Positions 1 to 8,719 of a stretch of 64,000 nt of DNA are shown here, piece after piece (position 1 is the first letter of the stretch; each line of letters starts with the position of its first letter). The translations under genes and the position numbers were made by a program. The notes under the pieces are model-generated. The model was not told the DNA's origin. It ran no database searches and worked only from the letters and a program-made list of their open reading frames with translations. This DNA is from Oscarella lobularis (Eukaryota; Porifera; Homoscleromorpha; Homosclerophorida; Oscarellidae): contig NC_089180.1 of NCBI RefSeq assembly GCF_947507565.1, positions 2,666,001 to 2,730,000 of the forward strand. Direction: 5' to 3'.

Positions 1-6
1 GCTAAG

Positions 7-891
7 GTGGGCGCGGATCTATTTCAGTTTCGCGGAAAGGAATACCTCGTTTTGTCCGACTACTTCAGTAACTATGTGGAGGTCGAAAAGCTACCGACAA
101 CGGACTCTGCAGCTGTCGTACGCGCACTAAAACGACAGTGGGCGCGCCACGGTATACCGGATCTTCTTGTCAGTGACAATGGACCCCAGTTTTCGTCATC
201 GACGTTTCGCACTTTCGCCGCAGCGTGGGGTTTTCTTCACGTCACAAGTAGTCCGGGGTATCCTCAGTCGAACGGAAAGGCCGAGAATGCCGTCCGCACC
301 GTCAAGCGATTGTGGCGCAAAGCAGAAGAGGCAGGAGAGGACAAATGGCTCGCTCTTCTTGATTGGCTCAATACTCCGTCGGAGCACACTCGTTCAAGTC
401 CGGCCCAACGTTTTTACTCACGCCGTACCCGCACTCTCCTTCCGACGGCGCCCGTGCTTCTTACTCCTAACGTGCCTTCCTCCGCGAATTCCGATCTGGC
501 GGCTAGCAAGGCCAAACAAGCAAGTTATTATGATACGTCGGCCAAAGACCTACCGGCCCTGTCCGTAGGCGACTCCGTGTTTGTACAACCAGTACCCCAC
601 GACTCGTCCGCTCCGTGGAAACCCGCCAAGATTGTGACATGTCTACCACATCGCTCGTACGTCGTTGAAATGCGAAGCGGCAACAGGCTTCGGCGCAATC
701 GCCGTCATCTTCGATTAGCCACAAACCGAAAGGCTACGCCCACTGTTTCTCCGTCATCGCGTCCGACCTCGTCGTCCACGCGTCCTTCTTCGCTCCGCAG
801 TGCTTCCCCGTCGTCGTCGCACCCACAACCCTCGCGCGGCTCAGGCCGCCCAACTCGAGCTCCGGCGTATCTGCAAGAGTACGTGACGTAG
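7..891 (+). mobile_element. Ty3/gypsy-type retrotransposon integrase, 3' part of pol
   Basis: This is an open frame entering from the left edge (partial at its 5' end) that ends at TAG 889-891. It carries the integrase catalytic core: an early Asp in GADLF, the second Asp in SDNGPQF, and Glu in SNGKAENAV, which together make the DDE triad that inserts retroelement cDNA. A small basic C-terminal domain with VGDSVFVQPV follows, as expected for the Ty3 GPF/Y-like region, then a Ser/Pro/Arg-rich tail. No frameshift is visible inside it. The rest of pol (protease, RT, RNase H) lies outside the window. A purine-rich polypurine-tract-like stretch follows the stop. The family call is confident; whether the element is active cannot be judged from this piece. 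Confidence 0.9.
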
Positions 892-905
892 GGCACTTAA
901 GGGAA

Positions 906-1100
906 GAAAGGAAAAGGGGTACTGTTCTTCTATGTCGTTCGTATATGTCTAATGTAGTCGTACTGGTTCGTATATGTCTAAGGTAGTCGTACTGAGTAAG
1001 GAAAGGGGATGTGACGGGACCCGTTGGTCCGGGGTAGGTGTTAATATCTAGCGGGTGGCTCTCGATGCTAATAGATATATCTTAACACACGTTACAGACA
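906..1100 (+). repeat. polypurine tract and possible start of a 3' LTR
   Basis: Downstream of the integrase lie two purine runs (about 901-919 and 996-1009). The second is followed at 1010 by TGTGACGG. A candidate terminus ending CGTTACA near 1096 would give an imperfect TG...CA pair only about 87 nt apart, which is short for an LTR. The stretch also contains a near-duplicate of TTCGTATATGTCTAA-GTAGTCGTACTG (about 937-990). The position after an integrase ORF supports a PPT/LTR, but no second LTR copy is in the window to prove it. Confidence 0.35.
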
Positions 1101-1384
1101 TGTTCCTCGAGAAATTTCTCGACCTTTCTGGCACTTTCTTTTGCATGACGGAGAAATCAGTTGTGAAGTAACGGGTCCCAGAAGATACGGAAATGGATTG
1201 GAAGTGCCTTGCAAGTATCGTTGTGCAGGACGACGCAAACTAATTACGAAATTGAAACTACTACTACTGTGAACCCAATCATCGGTTACTCAACATTAGC
1301 ACGGACAGCTAGGCTTTGTGACAGTACAATGTTATTAGCACGGACACGCTTTGTGACAGTACAATGCAATGACCTTTCATTCTT

Positions 1385-1815
1385 TCAGTTCCTGCTCTTC
1401 CGGCTCATTATCGTCGTCTGAGCTCTCAAAAGGGTCCTCTTCGTCGTCTGTATAGCTCTCAAAGGGTCCTCTTCGTCGTCTGTATATTTGTCTGAGCTGT
1501 TGCAGGTGTAGCTGAATTTGTAGTCGTCAAGTCCTTCAATGTGAATATCACCGTCATCTGACCCGTTTACCGGCAAGGCAATTCCAACCTTCCTAAAGCT
1601 ACGAATAATCATTTCTTTGTTATCAGCGACTTCTTGCCAGGCCTCGCCAATCCATTTCGTAAGCAATATTCTTCTGGCACTAGCGGTAATTTTCCCTTCA
1701 ACGTATAGTTGCAAATTTTCTTTTATGTGTGTAGTAGCAAGGCGATCGACAATGGCCTTGAACGGCTTGTTGACGGAAACGTCAATAGGTTGAACGAGAG
1801 ACGTGCAGCCACCTA
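1385..1815 (-). mobile_element. pogo/Tigger-like (DDE_1) transposase C-terminal fragment
   Basis: Read on the minus strand, 1815-1700 encodes a PIDVSVNKPFK-type segment followed by a Trp-rich stretch (KWIGEAW, then SFRKVGIALPVNGSDD). This is the typical C-terminal part of DDE_1 transposases (pogo/Tigger/CENP-B-related), after the last catalytic Asp. An acidic tail follows. The N-terminal DNA-binding domain and most of the catalytic core are missing, so this is a dead remnant. A short tandem duplication in the tail, CTCTCAAAGGGTCCTCTTCG near 1424-1470, lies inside the reading frame. Confidence 0.75.
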
Positions 1816-1929
1816 ATAATTATTTCTAGATATCATCTCGGCTAGCTACCTGGCACGTATGTTATTTCAGTGCTGCACTCGTCTGCTAATATTTTCTTAA
1901 TTGTTTCTGTTTTCTGTGCTTTGTGTACG

Positions 1930-2635
1930 TCAATGACTAGGACTTTCGTCGATAAGAGAAACGTCACCATGAGATCGACTATAAGAGAAACGGTTGCATG
2001 ACATGTCGCATTCGTCTCTAAGATGAGATGCATTCTTTCGTCACTTAGAGAAACGACGGCATCAGATGCCGCTTTCGATTATAAAAGAAACGGCAACATG
2101 AGATGCCGCTTTCGACTATAAGAGAAACGGCAGCCTGATATCGACTATAAGAGAAACGGGAACATAAAATTGCGCATTCATCTCTAAGAGGAACCGCAGC
2201 ATGAGATGCATCTTTCGTCACTAAGAGCGGTATTAGATGCCGCGACTATAAAAGAAACGGCAGCATGAGATGCCGCTTTCGACTATAAGAGAAACGGCAG
2301 CCTGAGATCGACTATAAGAGAAACGGGAACATGACATGCCGCATTCGTCTCTAACAGGAACCGCAGCATGAGATGCATCTTTCGTCACTTAGCGAAACGG
2401 CGGCATCAGATGCCGCTTTCGACGATAAAAGAAACGGAAGCAAGAGGTGCCGCTTTCGACTATAAAAGAAAATGCAGCATGAGATGCAGCTTTCGTCTAT
2501 AAGAGAAACGTCATGCACCATGAGTTCTCGCTTGCTAGAGAAACGGCAGCATTAGATCCCGCTTCCGCCTATAAGAGAAACGGCTGCATGAGATTTCGCT
2601 TTCGTGTGTTAGCATGAGATGCCGCTTTGCTTTTG
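1930..2635. repeat. degenerate tandem repeat field (about 40-50 bp units)
   Basis: Variants of a unit with ATAAGAGAAACGGCAGCATG followed by AGATGCCGCTTTCGACT recur more than a dozen times, with substitutions and spacing changes. Each unit pairs GAAACGGCAGCATGAGATGC with CCGCTTTCG, so neighbouring units contain partly self-complementary GAAACGG / CCGCTTTC blocks. No credible ORF crosses the field. Confidence 0.8.
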
Positions 2636-2689
2636 CTTCACTTGTTTCTTTGGTTTCCTGTGAGCGGGTGCCGTCGACTCGGCGGCAGC

Positions 2690-3065
2690 CTTTGACCCAG
2701 AGGCGCACCTCACGCCTGGCGACGTCGCTTTCGACTCTCTGCAGGCCTCATCGTGGCTATTCGCATCAAGCTGTCTAAGACGGGCTCCTTCCGTCAGGGA
2801 GCTTCGGTGGTGCTCGGGCGTACGGTTTATTGGCTATGCCCGGTAGCTGCGCTGGCGGCCTACTTGGTGGTGAGAAGTTGGTCGGTGGGCTCTCTCTTCG
2901 GTTTCGAGAGCGGTGCCCCTCTTTCGCTCTCCCTTGGTAATATTTGTGCGCGCGGCTCTCCGGCAGGCCGGCGTTCAAGAGGCCTCTTACTCCGGCCACA
3001 GTTTCCGCATCGGGGCGGCAAACACGGCGGCTTACCCAGTTTTTCTTACCGAGCCGTCCGCTGTC
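2690..3065 (+). mobile_element. DIRS-type tyrosine recombinase fragment (broken)
   Basis: Three overlapping frames reconstruct a segment of a tyrosine recombinase as found in animal DIRS-like retroelements: LTPGDVAFDSLQAS, then VAIRIKLSKTGSFRQG with LGRT and LCPVAALAAYLV, then an out-of-frame block EASYSGHSFRIGAANTAA containing the catalytic H-x-x-R. Frame changes occur near 2750 and between about 2930 and 2950. The catalytic Tyr is not seen. It belongs to the same superfamily as the fragments at 39742-40405 (minus) and 57880-58130 (plus), which cover RNase H and the N-terminal recombinase part. Confidence 0.75.
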
Positions 3066-3199
3066 TAAACGTGAGAAGTTTGGAGTCAGCAAAAGTCAAT
3101 CGAAGAGGATACAAACGATCCGATGATGAAAGATTAGATGTAGGTGAAATGCTCCAGAATGTGCAACGTTTATAAGGCTGCTATGTATAGGAAATAATG

Positions 3200-3795
3200 A
3201 TAAGAATTTATTAGATTAGCACTCTGGACGTAGCCAACGCTGTAGCCAAGAAGATATCCCGACGAGTGCCGCAAAATGTGTTCAGATCAAATCAACTCTG
3301 TCTTGAGACAGTCATCAGATGGAACATTGGCAGCCACAGATCCAGCAACAGTCATTGGAACTTTGTCAAGAAATGCACCCATGCTTCTGTCTATTCTCTT
3401 CGCTGTAAGTGGCACCAAGCGTGAGTCTGATTGTTAACAACAATTCAAGCTAATTGCTGCTGTTGCAATTCTTTTTTCCATGCGAAGCAGCCGCATGAAT
3501 GTTTTTCAATACATAGTGCGAACAATATTGAAGAAATCTGGCACAAAGAAATTCGCAATTAAACGGTTGGCACGATTAGGGCTGACGGTATCTGCAGAGA
3601 GTCTCCGTAAAAGAATGAAATTAGTGGCGGAAGATTTTGAAAAAAAAATTCGAGAGTGGAAGAGTTCCGTTGAAGGAGGGCTTGATAACGATTTGATCTA
3701 TCAGATTGTTGGAAATAACATCGACTTCGAAGTTCGAAGCAGAACTCTGACCAAGAAACAGTTTATGCGAGTCGTACTGGGTAGAAGCCCGTCCG
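3200..3795 (+). mobile_element. DUF6589-type transposon protein, N-terminal/middle fragment
   Basis: A reading around 3280-3410 (LAATDPATVIGTLSRNAPML) continues in a second frame from 3462 as AVAILFSMRSSRMN, then LARLGLTVS, then YQIVGNNIDFEVRSRTLTKKQ. The order of a gene-poor N-terminal helical segment, a conserved LG-x-T/V-S, and a G-D/N-N-x-D motif is what I know from DUF6589-bearing proteins of cnidarian and sponge mobile elements. The frame ends in unrelated sequence after 3775. The C-terminal halves of similar proteins occur at 55690-56712 and 62930-64000. The family assignment is from memory of its pattern and is moderately secure. Confidence 0.5.
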
Positions 3796-4109
3796 TCTCG
3801 GTCCTACTCGCGACACGCTCCTCGTGCGGCTAAATAATCGTAAAAGCGCTTCAAACATCGCGAAAAATGATTAATCGCTATTGTAATCCAGAAAACGTCG
3901 ACGTCGACGAGTGGAAAAGCTTCTTCAATCATCAATCAATCAACCCTCGTCGACGTCATGGTGCTCTGCGTGTCACGGGCACTGACTTCGCACATTGCCT
4001 CTGCGGTAGACCGATCGGCGCTGTTTATTGAAAAGCACAGACTGCAGACCTCCATGCACCACTGAGGCACTCTGCAAGTGGAGGCTCCAGTGGGCGTCTG
4101 CCTCCATAA

Positions 4110-4310
4110 GTCATACTGCCTGGGTAAGAAGATCGTCTGCTGTTGTCGCCAGGTCGAGTGCGTCTGTGGAGTCGGTCGCTGCGCCGGCGCGAGCTGCAGC
4201 CGTCGGCGCGTCGAAGCTTTCCATGTTGACAAGAGTTCCTCGAAAGTGGTCGGCTGTTGTGCGTAGAAATCTGACGGAAACAGAAGAAGCGTCGACGAAC
4301 TACGTTTTTT
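4110..4310 (-). CDS. possible exon of an unrecognised protein
   Basis: On the minus strand a segment reads like natural protein (RFLRTTADHFRGTLVNMES, then an Ala/Asp/Thr-rich stretch ending LATTADDLLTQAV) before a stop. On the plus strand the same DNA gives a Cys-rich frame (CCCRQVECVCG). I do not recognise either. No splice context settles the strand. It lies between mobile-element remnants and may be part of one. Confidence 0.22.
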
Positions 4311-4982
4311 GAAAAAATGGAAGACAGTAGCCTCGGAAACCATGACTCTTTCCCCGCGCGCTACGCGGCTGAGCGAGAGTCAGGAAAATTGTATAGAGCG
4401 GGGTTCCTTTGACCGCTAACTATCCAATGAGAGCGCTAACTTCCAAGAACGTTCAGATAATTAGCGTCGAGCTTTGGTAATGAATGTAATTAGCGCCCCT
4501 AAAGCCGTGTTACGCTCTCTCGGTCAGCTACGTCAGCCTTTGTTCTGCCGTAGTAGATTCTTCTCTTATCTTTACACATTTATAGCGAAGCATCGCCAAG
4601 GCCAACTTCCACTAGGAGGAGATACGTATGGATTTTCTTGCAGCAACCTACTTTCACATATGTATAGTGCTAAAATCCTACATATATTTTTTCGATTTGT
4701 TGTTAACGCACCCCTCCAGCGGGTAAACTGAAGGACGTGTACTACCCCCTAGCGCACGTAACTATATGTAGGCCTAGCTAGTGAAGGAGACGTTTTCTGA
4801 AAAGTATTGGGCGGACATTAAGGTGCGCTCTCAATAAAGTTTTTTCTTGACGCTGCTTCAATGGAAAAAAAATGTGAAAATTAACAAAAACCTCAAGTTA
4901 ATGAGTGCTGCTGAAAACGGATTAATCTGAGACATTTGTATACAAAATTATTTCTTTTTCTTTTTAACTAGCTAGAGGAAAC

Positions 4983-5008
4983 GTTCAAATAAAATAAATA
5001 AAATAAAA

Positions 5009-5039
<31 letters not shown>

Positions 5040-5056
5040 AATAAATAAAATAAAAT
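4983..5056. repeat. (ATAA)n microsatellite
   Basis: Uninterrupted to slightly interrupted AAATA/AATAA units. It lies about 85 bp beyond the 3' terminus of the Helitron. Confidence 0.95.
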
Positions 5057-5139
5057 TGCCGATGATGACATAACTTCAAGTCAAAAGAAGAGCTTCTTTA
5101 GCTCTGGTAGGGCTTTTCCTTTCTTCTCATAGTATTGTA

Positions 5140-5170
5140 CTAGCTGTTTAATACCCGGCTACGCCGGGTA
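5140..5170 (-). repeat. Helitron 3' terminal hairpin and CTAG end
   Basis: The stem TACCCGG pairs with CCGGGTA around a 5-nt loop, followed on the minus strand by TTAAACAG and CTAG. A related hairpin with the same TACCCGG...CCGGGTA arms and a CTAG end is at 45480-45510 on the plus strand. Confidence 0.85.
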
Positions 5171-6104
5171 CCCGTATTGAATAATTTGTAGTGTTATGTT
5201 GAAGTGATCTAATTAAAGATTTCATGGTAGACAATATTTTTAGTTTTGTTATTTTGTCGGGAGCACGAACGCATGAGCATGCAACGTGATCTAAGCGACA
5301 ATCCTGCGGTTTCGAGTGTTTGACCCTGCATGAGCCTTGTTGATGGTCATGGCAAAACAGAGGCGGATAGGGAATTGCAAGCGTTTGAACGGAATTAGGG
5401 CGTCGGACGGGATAAGGGGTATTCTAGGGATAAAGACAGATTCGTTTTTGTATTGGCCCATGGCAATGTTGGCCTCGATGACATTGCGTCTAAGTCGCGT
5501 AATAATGCAAAGTCTAGGAGCGTCTAGGTTGCGTAAAAGGATTATCGGGGCTCCTTCTTTGAGATAGAGACGATGTGGTGGTAAGCCAGATGGCAGGAGG
5601 GAGTTGAGGAGTTCTACAGGATAGAGTATTGCGGCGTCTATGTCGGCAGGTGTGTCGATGGATAAGTATTCTTTTGCATTGGTCGGTAACTGTTGAATAA
5701 GAGAATCGTTGATGCCTGCCACGACTTCGTTAGTCGGTGCAAGTATGGCTATGTTGGAGAGCCACGTTGTGTCGGTGTAGTTGCGTGCGAGGTCGGGGAA
5801 TACGGCGTCCTGGAGCTGTTGTGAAGAGTGGACAGGGTGTCCGCAAGGAACTTGAATGAGATTTTGGTCGTCAGGTGGTATTAGACCGTTTCCAATGCGA
5901 AGAAGAAGTTCACTGTATTGGCGTGCGTCGTCGTCGTTGTCAATGCGGAGTCTCATGTTGGTGTGAAGATTCATGATCCTGACGCGGGGCCAGAGTGTTC
6001 TGGAGGATTTTAGGGATGCTCGAACTTGGTCGAGTCGTGTTCCTCTTTGAATCACGGCAAGAATTTGGCGAAAGTCTCCTGCGAGAAGAAGAATTATTCC
6101 TCCC
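5140..6104 (-). mobile_element. Helitron: PIF1-like helicase C-terminus and 3' terminus
   Basis: The minus-strand frame 6055-5291 carries late helicase motifs: a MNLHTNMR block with DAR-x-YSELLLRIGNG, then IAILAPTNEVV, YLKEGAPIILLRNL, and FAMTINKA. The expected KAQGQT motif V/VI is broken near 5325-5318 by an apparent 4-nt insertion; in the next frame the sequence continues GQTLETAGLSLRS and then decays. About 115 bp beyond the ORF is a perfect 7-bp stem hairpin (5152-5170, TACCCGG/CCGGGTA), 8 nt, then CTAG (5143-5140) followed by T. That is the canonical Helitron 3' end. The N-terminal Rep/HUH domain would lie beyond the 200-N gap and is not seen. Confidence 0.85.
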
Positions 6105-6304
6105 NNNNNNNNNNNNNNNNNNNNNNNNNNNNNNNNNNNNNNNNNNNNNNNNNNNNNNNNNNNNNNNNNNNNNNNNNNNNNNNNNNNNNNNNNNNNNNNN
6201 NNNNNNNNNNNNNNNNNNNNNNNNNNNNNNNNNNNNNNNNNNNNNNNNNNNNNNNNNNNNNNNNNNNNNNNNNNNNNNNNNNNNNNNNNNNNNNNNNNNN
6301 NNNN
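6105..6304. other. assembly gap (200 N)
   Basis: Exactly 200 N, the same size as the second gap, so a fixed-size placeholder rather than a measured length. The adjacency of the Helitron and DDX51 pieces is therefore unproven. Confidence 1.
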
Positions 6305-6700
6305 ATACCGTCCTCGAGACGTGTGCGTATCAGCGCCGACAGGCAGCGGAAAAACCCTCGCCTATATACGTTCTACCGCTTCTCCACGTGCTAAACCGCG
6401 TGGTGGTGCGTCGTCTACGCGCTCTCATTGTACTACCAACCCAAAATCTCGCTGATCAAGTCAAGCAAGTATTCGATACGTATTCACGTGGAATGAGCGT
6501 TCAAATTGGCTTGACAACGGGACAACAAACGTTTACTAAAGAACAAGAAATGCCGACTGAATCCAGAGGAGTCGATATACTCATTACAACTCCTGGTAGA
6601 CTTGTTGACCACGTGACATCAACAGGTGGCTTCTCCTTGGATAACGTACGTTTTTTGATTATTGATGAAGCCGATCGCTTATCGCCAACCCTAATAATTT
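6305..6700 (+). pseudogene. DDX51: DDX51 (DEAD-box RNA helicase) fragment
   Basis: After the gap the frame YRPRDVCVSAPTGSGKT gives the Walker A motif. A frame change at the TATATAC near 6364 then leads into VLPLLHVLNR, RALIVLPTQ (motif Ia), ILITTPGRLVDHV (motif Ib) and FLIIDEADRL (DEAD, motif II). The wording matches the DDX51/Dbp6 family, which acts in nucleolar 60S ribosome assembly. Similarity stops just after DEADRL; motifs III-VI are not found downstream. The gene is thus cut at the gap on one side and by unrelated sequence on the other. The extra base at the Walker A exon could be assembly error. Confidence 0.75.
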
Positions 6701-6955
6701 GCGAAAATTCGACGTTTCGAAACGAGGACTCACGTGTCTTCCATCGCTTACACATCGTCTAGTTGATCTGGGTCGGAAATCGTGCGTGTGCACAGTTCGA
6801 GCACTCGCAAACACCCCGGATAAACAATTAATGAGCCGACCACCGAGTTGTACGGGGAGTTCGTTATTCGCAGAGAAGAGCATCTAACGCGCGCTAGAAG
6901 ATAGTTTGCCTATGGGTAAAAACCCACGTATGTCCTACATGTTTGACCAGGGATA

Positions 6956-7954
6956 CTAGACAATAGGGATAAGAAACGCGTGTACATTGTGACGCATGAT
7001 GCGTGACACGCCACGCCCCTTCACCAGCTTGGACCTCTGTCAAATACCGTATAGCGCAAAATATTCGCGGGAGAAAACTTTCGCGAATTTCGCGATTTTT
7101 TTCCCTTCGCGAAAGTTTTTTCCCCGCGAAATTTTAGATTTTCACACACGTCATAAGTAGGGCCCTGACGATCGCGAAAGTTTTCTTCGCGAAGTTCATT
7201 TCTAGGCAAATTCGCGAAAGTTTTCTCCCGCGAATATTTTGCGCTATACGGTAATTATCGATATCTCCAAATCTGAAAGCTGCAGAGCCTTCTAATATTT
7301 TGGCAAGGTTTGGAACAGACTACGAATTAATTTCCTTTTGTCGTTTTTATCAAACGAGGCTGCTTACGACGATTTTGGCCCGTTTCTCTTCAGCACGCGA
7401 CTTTGTGCAATTGTTATGATTGTTTGAAAGGATTTTAGATCCCCAAAGTCTATTCCAATATTAGACTATAAACGTCAAAGTGCAACTGTCCTGCCCAAGA
7501 TCGTCTGTCATTCCTAATCACCAGATTAAAGGCAATTTTGCAATTTGCCAATAGAGGTGCTTAGCAGAAAATCGTCTCGATTTTGACGGTTAGAAACCAG
7601 TAATGATTTTGGGCAATACAGTTGCACTTTGAGGTATATTGTCAACAATTTGAATGAACTTTGGGGTTCTGAAAACCTCTAGAACGATCATAACAATTGC
7701 ACAAAGTCACGGTGATGGGGTGCTGTAGAGAAACGGGTCGAAATCGTCTATAGGACATCATCGTTTCGAGAATGTTGAAAAGACATTTTGCAACCTTGCC
7801 AAAATTATTCACTTGCTCTCGAGCTTTTGGATTTCGAGAAATCGGGGAATTACTTAAGAGAGTTCAAACGGACGTGGAGGGGGGCGTGCCGAGTCACGCA
7901 TGTATTATGACGTTACAATAGGTCACGCGCGCGTTTCTTATCCCTATTGTCTAG
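6956..7954. mobile_element. 1-kb fold-back (long imperfect inverted repeat) element
   Basis: The left end CTAGACAATAGGGATAAGAA at 6956 is the reverse complement of the right end at 7935-7954. Similarity of the two arms continues inward: for example, TTTGTGCAATTGTTATGAT at about 7401 matches ATCATAACAATTGCACAAA at about 7687, and a CAAAGTGCAACTGT block is mirrored near 7621. The arms are diverged and meet near 7530-7570. No transposase is encoded. The left arm is lengthened by the MITE at 7047-7251. The right end abuts SRCR coding sequence. Confidence 0.8.
7047..7251. mobile_element. TA-flanked MITE (mariner-like), nested in the fold-back
   Basis: Perfect 44-bp terminal inverted repeats beginning CCGTATAGCGCAAAATATTC bound a 205-bp element, flanked on both sides by TA. 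The interior is rich in TTCGCGAAA palindromes. Because the insertion splits the left arm of the larger fold-back and is absent from the right arm, it arrived later. TA flanks and the lack of coding sequence fit a non-autonomous Tc1/mariner-type element. Confidence 0.9.
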
Positions 7955-8500
7955 CTTTAACCAAGAGCTATTACGGACGTGGCAATCAACCTTCGTGGAT
8001 GAATAATGTGAGATGCTCCGGAGCAGAGAAACGCGTAGAAGACTGCGCTTTCGATGGATGGCATGAAAAACGGTGTACAGCGCAAGAATCAGCCGGAGCC
8101 GTTTGTGGTACGTATTGCTATAGGTCTGTAGCTACACATAAGATAGTTGTTCCTCACAACGTCACTCCTCCGGCTGGTGCAGCCAAAAGTGCTGGTACAG
8201 TACGTTAGCCTCTTTCCAAGATCCTCTTACACGCGGTGTATTGTATTATAGGTCTTAATACCATACGTTCCGACAACATTAGCTATTGTTTCTTAAACTA
8301 AAGTATTAATAGCAACTGACGACGTCGTAGTCCTGCCTCTAACAACGGTTCGACTTACCGGATCGTCTTTCGATTACGCCGGAATTGTCGAAGTTTTTCA
8401 CAATGGCAGCTAGGGAGTAATTTGCAACTATAATTGGATTTGGAACTCAATCAGCGCTCGCCTCTTCTGCCGTCAGTTGGGATACAAGGGCCCGTTCTAT
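7955..8500 (+). pseudogene. SRCR-domain gene fragment (two exons, nonsense-mutated)
   Basis: The exon from about 7955 encodes YYGRGNQPSWMNNVRCSGAE, then DCAFDGW and a Cys pair. This is the C-terminal half of a scavenger receptor Cys-rich domain, ending at a GTACGT donor near 8110. A second exon near 8320-8500 starts another SRCR domain (VRLTGSSFDYAGIVEVFHNG, then GVICNYNW and LFCRQLGYKG). The expected Trp of the GSWGVIC motif is TAG (8411-8413), an in-frame stop. SRCR domains serve in secreted or cell-surface recognition proteins and are numerous in sponges. The first half of the first domain is missing where the fold-back begins. Confidence 0.75.
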
Positions 8501-8719
8501 CTGCGTCGATCAAAGAGATCGTCTACAACGCGTTCGGCTTCGTGCCGTTCGCGCGTTCCCTCACAAAGTACGTACCTTTTTGATATGCCTGCGTGCATAT
8601 CCTTATGCGTCCTCCGAAGGTTGTCCGTCGATTTGACGCAGGCGGGGCGCGCTGGGGCACTCTTCCAATCGCAATACCGGGCGGCCCGCGAAATGCCCGC
8701 GAAATGCCCGCGAAACGCC

